Origin: Spirochaetales bacterium
GTDB lineage: Bacteria; Spirochaetota; Spirochaetia; SZUA-6; JAFGRV01
DNA: 50,914 nt
Direction of reading: 5' to 3'
Assembly: GCA_016937215.1 (NCBI GenBank)
Contig: JAFGWI010000133.1
Span: 1-50,914 of the forward strand
The position numbers were made by a program, and so were the translations under genes. Below the pieces are notes generated by a model that saw nothing but the letters and a program-made list of their open reading frames with translations, made no database searches and was not told the DNA's origin. Shown here piece after piece: positions 27,302 through 36,545 of the stretch (its first letter is position 1; the number at the start of each line of letters is the position of its first letter).

Positions 27302-29641
27302 TTATTGGCGATCGAGTTTTTCATTTTGCTCCCACTGAACCTTCAGGGAAATGCTATCGCTTCGCCCGTAATTATCGAGCACCGAGAGAGTGTAATCACC
27401 TGGTTCTGGCGACCAAAGGAGTTCTTGGCCTCTATCACATTTACCGATAAATAATTGATTGGCGAACCAGAACAATTCTCCTGAATCCGCGTCGCTTGCC
27501 GCGGCCAGGTTGATCTTGTTTCTTTTCTCGTCATCTTTGCGCAAAAAATAGCTGGTGTTTTCCAGGGGTGATATAATGTCCGGCGCCACCCCCTGGTAAA
27601 AGGCAATGCCGCCAGTATCATCAGGAGCGTACTGTGGGGGCACAATTCGGGGCAAACCAGCGTTTTTGAATAATTCCAGCAAATCCGATGGCCAGAATTC
27701 CCGCACAACAGCTGTAATGCCCGGGCCTTCGTTTATATCGGTTCGAAAGCCTGTTTGTTTATCTATGAAAATCTGCCGGTGTATTTTACATTTATGAATG
27801 GGTGACACACCAGGAATGTACCAGGAAAGCTTGGTCCGGGGGCAATGTTCATTTGGCAAATCACCTGAAACCGCGCAAACTTCAATCTGCCGCACCTTGT
27901 CCGAAGGCCGGGAGGGTTGAAGGAAATCTGTTTTTGTCGAGAGAATATCATCGATTATCGAAAACAACAGAGGCGCGGCGATTTTACGTCCCAGAAAAGC
28001 CGGGTTTCCCTGCCCGTCAAAATTGCCCACCCAGACACAGGCCACATAACGGTCAAAAACGGCGACTGACCAGGCGTCTTTAAACCCTATGGAAGTGCCG
28101 GTTTTATAGGCAACAGGAGCTTGTTTTGAAACAGAAGGCCTGTATTGAAGCGGCGAAGGGTTTTTTTCAAGCATTTTCAATGTCATAAAACAGGCTTCTT
28201 TGCTGATCATGGGTTTTGGTTTGGAACTTTTTTCCTCGCCTCTGTATTTTATTTTTTGGTATACACCCATATTCGCGAGAAGTGAGTAGAGCTTTATTAA
28301 TTCTTCCATGGTCACTTCTGCGCTTCCCAGAACCAGGGAAAGCCCGTAGTGGTTCCTGTTTTTAAGCCCCGTGATGTCACAGGATTTCAGAAAATCATAT
28401 AAATCAGGATCCTTGATGCGATTAGACAAGGTAATGGCTGGAATATTCCGGCTGTCCACAAGGGCCTGCCAGGCTGGTACGGCACCCCGAAAATCGCTTT
28501 GATAATTATCAGGAGTGTATTCACTAAAGCTGGTGGGTGCGTCCTTGACCATGGTCTCGGAAATGATGAGTCCCTGGTCAATGGCCAGTGCATAGATAAA
28601 GGGCTTCAAGGTTGAACCAGGCGACCGTTTTGAAACAGTACCATTTACCTGGCCTTGTATGTTGTTGTTATAATAATCGGCTGAACCGATAGAGACCAAC
28701 ACTTCCATGGTGGTGTAATCGCATATCATGATGGAAGCGTTTTCAACTCCAAAACTTTGTTTTGTGCTTAAATAAAATTTCAACTGCCCCTCGCAGCGCT
28801 TTTGCAAAGGTAAATCTATGGTCGTTACAACCGACTTTTCCTTGGCTGGAATTTGCTGTTCAAGGTATTCAGTGAGATGTGGAAGCAAAAAGGGAAAAAC
28901 ACACTTAATGGCCACCGGCATGTTCAGCTCTGTTAAAATAACAGAGTCCTCGGGATGTTCCTTGACCCATGCTCTGAAAAGAATTTCCCGGGCATTCAGG
29001 AGCTCTGCCGAAAGGCTGTTTGAATCAGGGGCCCTGTTCACCGGGTCCTGGGGAATTACGACAAGCAGGAGCTGCTCGGAAAGGGTGAGTTCCTTAAGTG
29101 GTTTATCAAAGTAATAAAGGGCAGCAGCGGTAAAGCCTTCGATATTTCCACCGCAGGGAACAAGGTTCAAATAGGCTTCGAGAATTTTTTGCTTGGAATA
29201 AAACAATTCGAGGTACAGGGCGTGAAGGATCTGGCTGATTTTGCCTGGAATGCTGCGGCTATTCAGTTTAAAATGCAAACGGGCCAATTGCATTGTAATG
29301 GTTGATGCTCCGAAAGCCCTCTCGCCTTCGATGTAGGTTCCAAAGGCTGCCTTGAAAAGGGCCGCCAGATTAAAACCCAGGTGTGAATAAAAATATTTGT
29401 CCTCATGAAGAATGACAGCCTGAATCAAGCTAGGCGGATAGGAACCTATGGTATCAAATATCCTGTATTTTTCATCGTCTGACAGAAAGACACGCAAAAC
29501 ACTTCCATTACGGTCATAATAAATGCGTGAATAATCGATGGATTCAAGACCCTTTCCCCACAGCGCGACAATAAAAACCAACAGGATCACCAATGGTAAC
29601 CCTGCCAGAGATAATAGAATAATTCGAAGCGGCCTTTTCAT
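27302..29641 (-). CDS. pbpC: Penicillin-binding protein 1C
   Basis: 779 residues. One N-terminal membrane segment (residues 6-29) is followed by a GT51 glycosyltransferase domain with E80-D-K-Y-F-Y-S-H-L-G and GASTITMQLAR, a transpeptidase domain with SxxK in SPGSTLK (about residue 340), the SRN form of SxN and KTGTS (about residue 515), and the C-terminal PBP1C domain. It polymerises and crosslinks peptidoglycan. In many diderms pbpC is paired with an alpha-2-macroglobulin gene and thought to repair the wall after attack. Here the A2M gene ends 3 bp upstream, so the two are translationally coupled. All catalytic motifs are present. Confidence 0.95.
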   Translation of the reverse strand: MKRPLRIILLSLAGLPLVILLVFIVALWGKGLESIDYSRIYYDRNGSVLRVFLSDDEKYRIFDTIGSYPPSLIQAVILHEDKYFYSHLGFNLAALFKAAFGTYIEGERAFGASTITMQLARLHFKLNSRSIPGKISQILHALYLELFYSKQKILEAYLNLVPCGGNIEGFTAAALYYFDKPLKELTLSEQLLLVVIPQDPVNRAPDSNSLSAELLNAREILFRAWVKEHPEDSVILTELNMPVAIKCVFPFLLPHLTEYLEQQIPAKEKSVVTTIDLPLQKRCEGQLKFYLSTKQSFGVENASIMICDYTTMEVLVSIGSADYYNNNIQGQVNGTVSKRSPGSTLKPFIYALAIDQGLIISETMVKDAPTSFSEYTPDNYQSDFRGAVPAWQALVDSRNIPAITLSNRIKDPDLYDFLKSCDITGLKNRNHYGLSLVLGSAEVTMEELIKLYSLLANMGVYQKIKYRGEEKSSKPKPMISKEACFMTLKMLEKNPSPLQYRPSVSKQAPVAYKTGTSIGFKDAWSVAVFDRYVACVWVGNFDGQGNPAFLGRKIAAPLLFSIIDDILSTKTDFLQPSRPSDKVRQIEVCAVSGDLPNEHCPRTKLSWYIPGVSPIHKCKIHRQIFIDKQTGFRTDINEGPGITAVVREFWPSDLLELFKNAGLPRIVPPQYAPDDTGGIAFYQGVAPDIISPLENTSYFLRKDDEKRNKINLAAASDADSGELFWFANQLFIGKCDRGQELLWSPEPGDYTLSVLDNYGRSDSISLKVQWEQNEKLDRQ

Positions 29642-29644
29642 GGA

Positions 29645-32600
29645 CTATTCGATAATCAAAATCTTTTTTCCACCCATGGTCCACAAGGATTGATCATACA
29701 TGGCTTCACCATAAAGGGGCGGCACAACAAAGCTTCCTTTATTAATCGCTTTGGCCAGGTAAGTAAATTCCATAAGGTCCTTGGCCAGGGTCCCGAAAAG
29801 CACCAAACGGTCTTCTCTGATATCAATATAATCACTTCTCCACTTTCCCGATTTTTCCGCTTCCCGAACCGATGTAATATCAATTTCAAGACCAGCGGGA
29901 ATCAAATCCACTAAAGCCGCCTGGTATATATGGGGTGAATCTGTTGAACGAAAACGGAGAGTCACCTTCACTGTGTCGCCCAATTTACAGGAGGTGATTT
30001 CTTTGCCATCCTGGCTGAAGAATACACGGGAGCATTCCATTCCATGATGTTCGGCTTTTTCAGGTATTTTTGACAGATAGCCGGCCTTTGTTATTTGATA
30101 AAAAAGATTCACCTCCGCCTGGTTATCAATTTTCATCGATTGCGTGTCACGATTAAAAAGGGCCTTTACCAGTCGGTCACCGGTCAGGTTCAATAAACGC
30201 TGGTCATCCTTGGTGAAAACTTCATAAACAGAAAAGGTCTTATCGCTCGGATCAGGGACTTGCGTCATATAGGCTTCAATGCCCATCAAGGAATAATTTG
30301 CTGAAAAGGTGGTATAGTGGTTCCGGCTTAACTGCGTGCTGATATTTTCAAGCAGCTCGCTGGAAAGCTTTTTCAGATCCTTGGGAAAGTGTTTTGCCAT
30401 CATATAAAGATATAAAGCGGAAAAGCTTAGCTCATCAAGGTAAAAATAACTTTCATCATCCTTGAATTGGCGCCCAACGCTTTTTATAAGTGATTCGGCT
30501 TTGGAACTCTGTTGCAGCATGGCGTAACTTCCCGCGAGGTACAGGCCCACAAAACTGTTTTCCCAACCCTTATGGTTTTTTCTCAGATCGCCCAGAAGTG
30601 ATTCGATGTAGGATGTTGTCACAAATTCGTTCAACGTTAAAAGATAAATAGCATTGGCCCTGGCCATTACCGATGACCATGAGCTCATGTTTGATGATGC
30701 CAGCGACTGGGCCATGCCGATGGCTTTGGAAAGCATAGATGTGGGCACATAATAAGCCTTACTCATCGCTTCGGTCAGAAAATGCAAAACATAAAGATTG
30801 ATAAGAGGATGGTCCTGGGAGCGCTCTGTCCACAAGCCGAAAGAGCCGTCTGGTTTCTGACGGGCTTGTAAAATGGATATAATTTTGGAAACATGCAGTT
30901 TTGACTGCACAGGTTCGCTTTCCTGGTTTTTCATGATGTTGATAAATAAATGAGGAAAAGCGCTGCTAACCAGTTGTTCCGTGCAACCATAGGGATAGTG
31001 ACTTAAAAAGAAATTCAAGCCATTGGCCATTCCAAGTGGGAGATAGGACAATGCCACCTCATGGGTGTTTAATTCTTCCCGGTAGTGACCTGGTAGCACT
31101 ATTGTTTCAGACCCTTTTTTTGCCGCGCCTGTGAAAATACGCGACTGATACACCACAGCCGGTCGAATACTCATGTATGCCGAATAGCTTGAAGAATCGC
31201 CTTTGGCTGAGGCGGTGAATTTAATTTCAGCCGGGCCAAGGCGGTCGTTGACCTTGATTTTTAAAACAATGTTTTCCTCCATAGCCTCGTCGATTTTCAA
31301 GGACTGCTTGGCACCTGACACAATGGTCAGATGCTCCGAGGGAACAGCTTCGAAAGCTATCACCGAAGCTTTACCTGAGCCTTTCTGGTTGTTGGTGATA
31401 TTCACCGACACTTCGAATTCATCCCCCGGAGCCGCGGACATGGGGTTATTGGGCTTGATGATAAAGGTGTCGCGGATCAGGGCATGTTCTTCGGCAGCTC
31501 CGATTCTGTCGGGCGACACGGCAACGGCCATTACGCGAAGGTCGCCGTTAAAATAGCCGGGAATATCATAATAAACAGTCCGGGTTTCAGGCCCTGTTTC
31601 CAGAATTCCCGACCAAAAGGCAACGGGCACCTGGTCTCTTCGTTTAAAGGGATTCAGATTCCGGGCCAGCATTTCAGCGTCCAGACCGCCGCCAATAGCG
31701 GCAAGAGACTGGGCAACCGAAAATTCAGGAAGGATAAGGTCGAGAATCTGTTCAGTGGTAACTTCAAGGGCTCTTTTTTTGAAATAAAAGGCAAGGGGGT
31801 CGGGCGTATCATAATTGCCAACCTGAAGAATACCTTCGTCAATGGCAAAAACGATGATTTTCCCGGGATAGTCGGTTTTATATTCAATCGGAAAGGGTTT
31901 ACCCGGTTTAGCTTCATCAGGCAGCTTGATCCTAATGGGATTGGTGGAGCTATCCTTGCTGACTGAAAAGGGAACACTGCCATAACAAAGAGGACTCATG
32001 TATATTTCAGGAGAATCCTGGGCCCTTACAAAGGCGATTGTCACATAACCATTCCCTTCCAGGCCCGAGGGCACGCTAATACGCTGGACCGTGGCCGACC
32101 CGTCGGTACTAAACCATTTGTGGGTATAAACCTTGTCGCGTTCGATTGTGATCAAACCCGAACCTTTGTAGGGGGCCTGAATAAAAACTTCGATGCTTTC
32201 ATTTGTTTTAAAATCATTTTTATTTAAACGGATTTCAAGTTCAGCGCTTCTTTCAAGGCTGCGCTGAATATTTTCATCGCTTACCACCGAGTAATCGAAG
32301 CGGCTCAACACCAGTTCTTCTTTATCCATGATAAGAACTTCAAAATTACCAGCCAAAGTGGTGGGAAGATCAAAAGTCCGGCCCTTTTCGGCTATGGAAA
32401 ATTTTTCCGATTTATATTCATAGGAACGAGGCACAGACTGATATTTATATAAACCGTTTGGCTGCTGGACAAGGGTGGATATGAATTTTTTTTCATTGAT
32501 TTTAAGAACCAGATCCGGCACAAGGACTCTTCGGAGGGCGGGATTTAAAGCCAGAAAGGATACTTTTCGCGCCGAGTTTTTCTTGATATAGCTTAAGGTA

Positions 32601-35296
32601 CCATCGGCTTTGTAGCCGATCAAATATTCAAGGGGAGAAACAAGAATGGAACTTTCGGTTGAAACGCTTCTGCCGCTTCCCTTTTCAAATGCCTCGGCGT
32701 AGAACTGAAGATTGTAGGAAGCTTTTTCAAATTTGCTCAAATCGATATCATATTCGCAGATTCCTTTATCATCGGTTTTTCCTTCTCCCAGAAATTCTTC
32801 ATAACTTTGTTTACCTAAAAGGGGATCGAAAAAAGAATAGTCCTTAAAGGCATTGAAACGCTTATAACCGGGAGTGAGTGTTATTTGGCCGTTAACCTTG
32901 TTTCCTGCCGCGGGTGTGCCAAAAAGGTTTTTAACCATAACTTGAGCTTTTAACTGATCAGGCTTGATCCAGCCTTGGTCTGATAATGGCAGGAAACCGG
33001 AGGATATTTTTAAATTATCAGGTAAAAATTCCTCGACCTTTGTGGTGGTGGAACCTAAAAAAACCCTTTCTTCAGAACGCGATTCCTTTTTGATCAAATA
33101 AAGGGAAACCTTGTATTCGCCTGTGGGGGAATAGGCCATGGTTGAGTACTTGATTTCTTCCAAACCCGATGAAGAAAGATTAAAAGCTTGTGTAAACACT
33201 TCCGCGCCTTTTGAATCGATCACCCGACATTCCAGGGGTGTATTGGCCAGATTGATAGACCAGTCGCCGGCCTTTACTATCATGCCGATCCGCATTTCAT
33301 CACCAGGCCGGTAAATGCCGCGATCAGAAAACAAATAGGCATTGATTTTACCCGGATCGGTCACTCCCCTCACCCCGCCTATATCAAAACCGGAATAATC
33401 AAGGCGCCGGTCTCCGGCATTATAGGGCATAAAGGACAAATCATTTCCTTTTTTAACAATATAGGCGATGGGAGTTTTTTCTTTATCAAAACCAGATACT
33501 GATGGAAATTGAAGCTGCCCGTCAAAACTGCTGTAACCGCTAAACAGGGGGTTGCCGTTTATACCAATTAATTGAACCTCGGCATCGCTTATGGGCTGAC
33601 CATTTGATATGGATTGAATAAAGATGTCCTTTGAACCATTGGTATTGGATTTGACAAAAAACCCCAGGTCTGTAACCATAACAAAACGTTTGTCGCTGTA
33701 ATTGGAATAGGAATTTTGGCCCCTGACCTCGATAAAAAATAAACCATAGCGTAATTTTTTGTCGGGAATGGTCACAAGATATTTTGTAAAATCAAATGAC
33801 ACAAATTGAGCCTCTCTCGGGTCACTATTGGGAACAGACCTTGTTTCGCTATAGGATTCGGTCAGATTATTCTGGTTGAAATGATAATTATTGAAACGAA
33901 GATTCGTCAAAAGCCGGTTGGATTGGGAAACCAGATGGTTAATGTCCTCGGGAATGACCCTCCCCAGGGAAATATTGATACCGTCGATCCCCCGGGTCAT
34001 GATTGTCAGTTTTTTGTCTCCGCTGAGCGATAGAACAGCACCATCTGAAAGGATTTCCAGTTCTTTGGGATAATCCTTAATCTGGATAATTTCCTCGCTT
34101 GGATAGGCCAAATAATAATCGCCGTAAAAACGGGTTCCTTCCTTTAGTTTTATATAGATATACCTTCGGGGCGCCACATTTATTTTAAAACTGTTGATTG
34201 AGAAATAGTCCCTTTCGTTTGGTATGGCTTTAAGAGCAAGTTTTTGACTATGGGATAATACCTCGGTGGTTATTTCTTCGAGATTTCCCCAGCGGTGATC
34301 AAGGCTTTCCTCAAGACCAGGCAATGCCGGTCGATTTACAGGAAGAACATAGGCTTCCAGATTATCGATCAGCTCTTTCTGGAGCACCTCGCCTTTAGTA
34401 TTAATGGTGATAACCTGGTCATATTTCTGATCCGGAGTACGCACCAATTGATGGGAGATGGAGTTGACCTTAACATAGGTGGATGAACCTGGAACATTTA
34501 TCATGGCAGTTAATTGGTTACCAAAGGCTGTTCCTCCTAATCGCGAAGCAATCCCTTTTTGTATGGCCAAAACCATGGTGATATCCGAGGCTGGCATGCC
34601 AAGGGGCTCTGATACTATAAAGGCTTTAAGATAATCATCACTATAACTAATCGAGCTGGAATAATCTCTTTTCTCAAATCGTCCGTTATTAGCTTTGATA
34701 TCGGGTTTAAGAATGATTTTGTTATCAAGGGAGCTTGGATCCAGGGGATAATTGGATTCCAGGACAGCTGTTATTCGCTTGATTTTTTCGTTTTCAGGAT
34801 CAATATAAAATTCATGGCTTGATAATTTCAACTTTAGTTCAGGAAGGGAAAAAACAAAATTCCATTCAATTTTAACATGTTCTGCCAGAACCTGAGGATT
34901 GATTTGCCCATTATAGCTCTGACCAATTGGCCATTTTTCCGAAGGAGAAAAAACCAGGACGGAATCACCTTCCCAGGCCCAGCTTCCTTCGATCGATGGA
35001 TTCACAGTAATCCCCGATTCAATGGCCTTGTCGACCATTTCAATAGGCGCCACTGAACCGTAAAAGCGAATTCGCAAAGGTTTCAAAGGATCATTCAAAA
35101 TATCGTAGGCTGAAAGCTGATCAATATAATAATCCACCAGCAGGGGTTGGGCAGCCGGGGGAATGAGTGAAATAACAACAAAAACCGCGATTATCGCTAA
35201 AGCGATGATGGCGAAAATCCATGGCTTTTTTTTGATAAAAGATATAACAGGGCTAAAAATGGCCTTTTTGTTATTTGAATCCTTTGTGTTAGACAT
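29645..35296 (-). CDS. Bacterial alpha-2-macroglobulin (YfhM-type)
   Basis: 1883 residues from the ATG at 35296, which has CAGGAG 6 nt upstream. The N terminus is a signal anchor (WIFAIIALAIIAVFVV) rather than a lipobox. MG domains include the bacterial signature DRGIYRPGDEMRIG. The thioester motif is intact as YGCTEQ near residue 1437, followed by the alpha-helical thioester domain (QARQKPDGSFGLW). Such proteins trap proteases that enter the periplasm. The gene is the first of an A2M-pbpC operon. Immediately upstream lies structured repeat B and then the divergent arsR gene. Length is slightly above the E. coli homologue. Confidence 0.93.
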   Translation of the reverse strand: MSNTKDSNNKKAIFSPVISFIKKKPWIFAIIALAIIAVFVVISLIPPAAQPLLVDYYIDQLSAYDILNDPLKPLRIRFYGSVAPIEMVDKAIESGITVNPSIEGSWAWEGDSVLVFSPSEKWPIGQSYNGQINPQVLAEHVKIEWNFVFSLPELKLKLSSHEFYIDPENEKIKRITAVLESNYPLDPSSLDNKIILKPDIKANNGRFEKRDYSSSISYSDDYLKAFIVSEPLGMPASDITMVLAIQKGIASRLGGTAFGNQLTAMINVPGSSTYVKVNSISHQLVRTPDQKYDQVITINTKGEVLQKELIDNLEAYVLPVNRPALPGLEESLDHRWGNLEEITTEVLSHSQKLALKAIPNERDYFSINSFKINVAPRRYIYIKLKEGTRFYGDYYLAYPSEEIIQIKDYPKELEILSDGAVLSLSGDKKLTIMTRGIDGINISLGRVIPEDINHLVSQSNRLLTNLRFNNYHFNQNNLTESYSETRSVPNSDPREAQFVSFDFTKYLVTIPDKKLRYGLFFIEVRGQNSYSNYSDKRFVMVTDLGFFVKSNTNGSKDIFIQSISNGQPISDAEVQLIGINGNPLFSGYSSFDGQLQFPSVSGFDKEKTPIAYIVKKGNDLSFMPYNAGDRRLDYSGFDIGGVRGVTDPGKINAYLFSDRGIYRPGDEMRIGMIVKAGDWSINLANTPLECRVIDSKGAEVFTQAFNLSSSGLEEIKYSTMAYSPTGEYKVSLYLIKKESRSEERVFLGSTTTKVEEFLPDNLKISSGFLPLSDQGWIKPDQLKAQVMVKNLFGTPAAGNKVNGQITLTPGYKRFNAFKDYSFFDPLLGKQSYEEFLGEGKTDDKGICEYDIDLSKFEKASYNLQFYAEAFEKGSGRSVSTESSILVSPLEYLIGYKADGTLSYIKKNSARKVSFLALNPALRRVLVPDLVLKINEKKFISTLVQQPNGLYKYQSVPRSYEYKSEKFSIAEKGRTFDLPTTLAGNFEVLIMDKEELVLSRFDYSVVSDENIQRSLERSAELEIRLNKNDFKTNESIEVFIQAPYKGSGLITIERDKVYTHKWFSTDGSATVQRISVPSGLEGNGYVTIAFVRAQDSPEIYMSPLCYGSVPFSVSKDSSTNPIRIKLPDEAKPGKPFPIEYKTDYPGKIIVFAIDEGILQVGNYDTPDPLAFYFKKRALEVTTEQILDLILPEFSVAQSLAAIGGGLDAEMLARNLNPFKRRDQVPVAFWSGILETGPETRTVYYDIPGYFNGDLRVMAVAVSPDRIGAAEEHALIRDTFIIKPNNPMSAAPGDEFEVSVNITNNQKGSGKASVIAFEAVPSEHLTIVSGAKQSLKIDEAMEENIVLKIKVNDRLGPAEIKFTASAKGDSSSYSAYMSIRPAVVYQSRIFTGAAKKGSETIVLPGHYREELNTHEVALSYLPLGMANGLNFFLSHYPYGCTEQLVSSAFPHLFINIMKNQESEPVQSKLHVSKIISILQARQKPDGSFGLWTERSQDHPLINLYVLHFLTEAMSKAYYVPTSMLSKAIGMAQSLASSNMSSWSSVMARANAIYLLTLNEFVTTSYIESLLGDLRKNHKGWENSFVGLYLAGSYAMLQQSSKAESLIKSVGRQFKDDESYFYLDELSFSALYLYMMAKHFPKDLKKLSSELLENISTQLSRNHYTTFSANYSLMGIEAYMTQVPDPSDKTFSVYEVFTKDDQRLLNLTGDRLVKALFNRDTQSMKIDNQAEVNLFYQITKAGYLSKIPEKAEHHGMECSRVFFSQDGKEITSCKLGDTVKVTLRFRSTDSPHIYQAALVDLIPAGLEIDITSVREAEKSGKWRSDYIDIREDRLVLFGTLAKDLMEFTYLAKAINKGSFVVPPLYGEAMYDQSLWTMGGKKILIIE

Positions 35297-35460
35297 ATAA
35301 TTCTCCTGAGTAAAAATTCGATTTTTTATAGTAGACGAAATCGCAAGGTATAACAAGTATAATCAAAACATTTCTGGTGTTTGGTTAAAAAAAGTGCCGT
35401 GATTCAAGCAAAAGGCAAAAATTCTTTTTATGGCTTTCATTCCAAAATCACTGGTTCAAA

Positions 35461-35614
35461 GGCGTTAGGGATTAGAGCCATGGCTTGCCATTTTTTCAAA
35501 AATGGCAAGCCAAAGCGTTTTTGGGCGGATATTTTCCGCCCAAAAACCTTCGGAGCGCGAGCGGAGTGGCGGAAAGCCCGGCCTGCTGGAATGAAATGGA
35601 AGCAGGCAACGCCC
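35461..35614 (+). repeat. Structured dispersed repeat, copy B
   Basis: 154 bp. Same framework as copy A, but both hairpins have different sequences that still pair perfectly: hairpin 1 with arms GGCTTGCCATTTTT / AAAAATGGCAAGCC (35482-35511) and hairpin 2 with arms GTTTTTGGGCGGA / TCCGCCCAAAAAC (35517-35547). It ends with CCTGCT/AGCAGG and CAACGCCC. It lies in the divergent region between A2M and arsR, so a pure terminator role is unlikely. Confidence 0.85.
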
Positions 35615-35760
35615 TGAAAAATCAATCAATGAAAATCGAAATATTTTATGGTTAATCGAAGCTCGATGTATCTGTTTTTTCGGCTTATAAAAAAATATTA
35701 ACAGTGAATTTTATGCAAAAACGGCTTGATCAGCCTGGTTGGAAATCCTATATTCACATT

Positions 35761-36024
35761 ATGGATTATCAGGAAATGGCGAATTTGTTTAAAGCCTTGT
35801 CTAACCCCAGCCGCCTCGAAATTCTGGAAATGCTGGAACACCATGGGTGTAATGTTACCAAAATGGTCGAAAATCTGAACATTCCCCAATCAACAGTCTC
35901 TCAGCATCTTGGGGTTTTAAGAAAATATGATATTGTGGTGACCAAAAAGGAAGGCTATTGTACCTGCTACCAGATAAAGGATTGGAGGATCAAGGAAATC
36001 CTGAGGTTGCTGAAAGGGCATTAG
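35761..36024 (+). CDS. ArsR/SmtB-family regulator
   Basis: 87 residues from the ATG at 35761. A GTG at 35704 would add 19 residues, but the family normally begins just before the motif LFKALSNPSRLEILEML, which supports the shorter form. The winged helix-turn-helix is clear (NIPQSTVSQHLGVLRKYDIV). Three cysteines are present, one in the HHGCNV segment and two in EGYCTCYQ in the wing, so metal or redox/persulfide sensing is possible. No ribosome binding site is obvious for either start. It is divergent from A2M and is not in an operon with an evident target gene. A MITE-like element follows its stop immediately. Confidence 0.85.
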   Translation: MDYQEMANLFKALSNPSRLEILEMLEHHGCNVTKMVENLNIPQSTVSQHLGVLRKYDIVVTKKEGYCTCYQIKDWRIKEILRLLKGH

Positions 36025-36026
36025 CC

Positions 36027-36228
36027 CCAGGGCAATCGCTTTATCATTTTTATAGTTGTTTTGTCACTATAGTAGCCACCCGTTGTCATTCGGAGCAAAG
36101 AGAAGAATTTCATTTGGCATAGACCAATTTTATTCACAAACAAAAGCCCCAAACCAGGCGAAATTTCGTCGTTCCTCCTCGGAATGACAAGAGGTTGCAA
36201 CATTATTCTTTTAATGCGATGGCCCTGG
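36027..36228. repeat. MITE-like element after arsR
   Basis: Outer imperfect inverted repeats at 36027-36044 and 36212-36228 (CCAGGGCAATCGC against GCGATGGCCCTGG) enclose an inner inverted repeat TTGTCATTCGGAG (36083-36095) / CCTCGGAATGACAA (36177-36190). The inner part resembles the TGTCATTC...GAATGACA repeats common in many bacterial genomes. There is no coding capacity. The remaining sequence up to 36480 shows nothing I can support. Confidence 0.6.
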
Positions 36229-36484
36229 CATTAGCTCAAGCCTTTTGCAAAGTGACTCAAACTTGAGAGGCCCCGGGAATGGACAGCCCGAAATTTAACC
36301 TATGTTAATACCTTGGCGGCAAGTAAAATTCTTGAATCAGGAGAGTTTTTTTTATATCAAGCTTTTGGCATTTAGGGTTACGGCTTTGATTTTTGAGCCT
36401 CATGAAGGGCCTTATGATTATTCCCGGATAACCCCAAATAAATCAAATAAAAAAATAAATTCTTCAGATTTCACGGTAAACAAA

Positions 36485-36513
36485 TTGACAAAATCCCTTA
36501 ATTTTTGTAGATT
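36485..36513 (+). promoter_or_regulatory. Sigma-70 promoter of the HMGL-Cache gene
   Basis: A perfect TTGACA at 36485-36490, a 17-bp spacer and TAGATT at 36508-36513. Transcription would start about 25 nt before the ATG. Confidence 0.7.
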
Positions 36514-36545
36514 TCATTACCGATAACTATCTGGAGGCCCAATAT

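Noticed and set aside
35381..35625. Open frames within repeat B
   Set aside because: They arise from the structured repeat on both strands and have no homologous counterpart in the other copies.
36302..36526. Possible 74-residue gene upstream of the HMGL-Cache gene
   Set aside because: No ribosome binding site; it overlaps the sigma-70 promoter and has unlikely protein composition.
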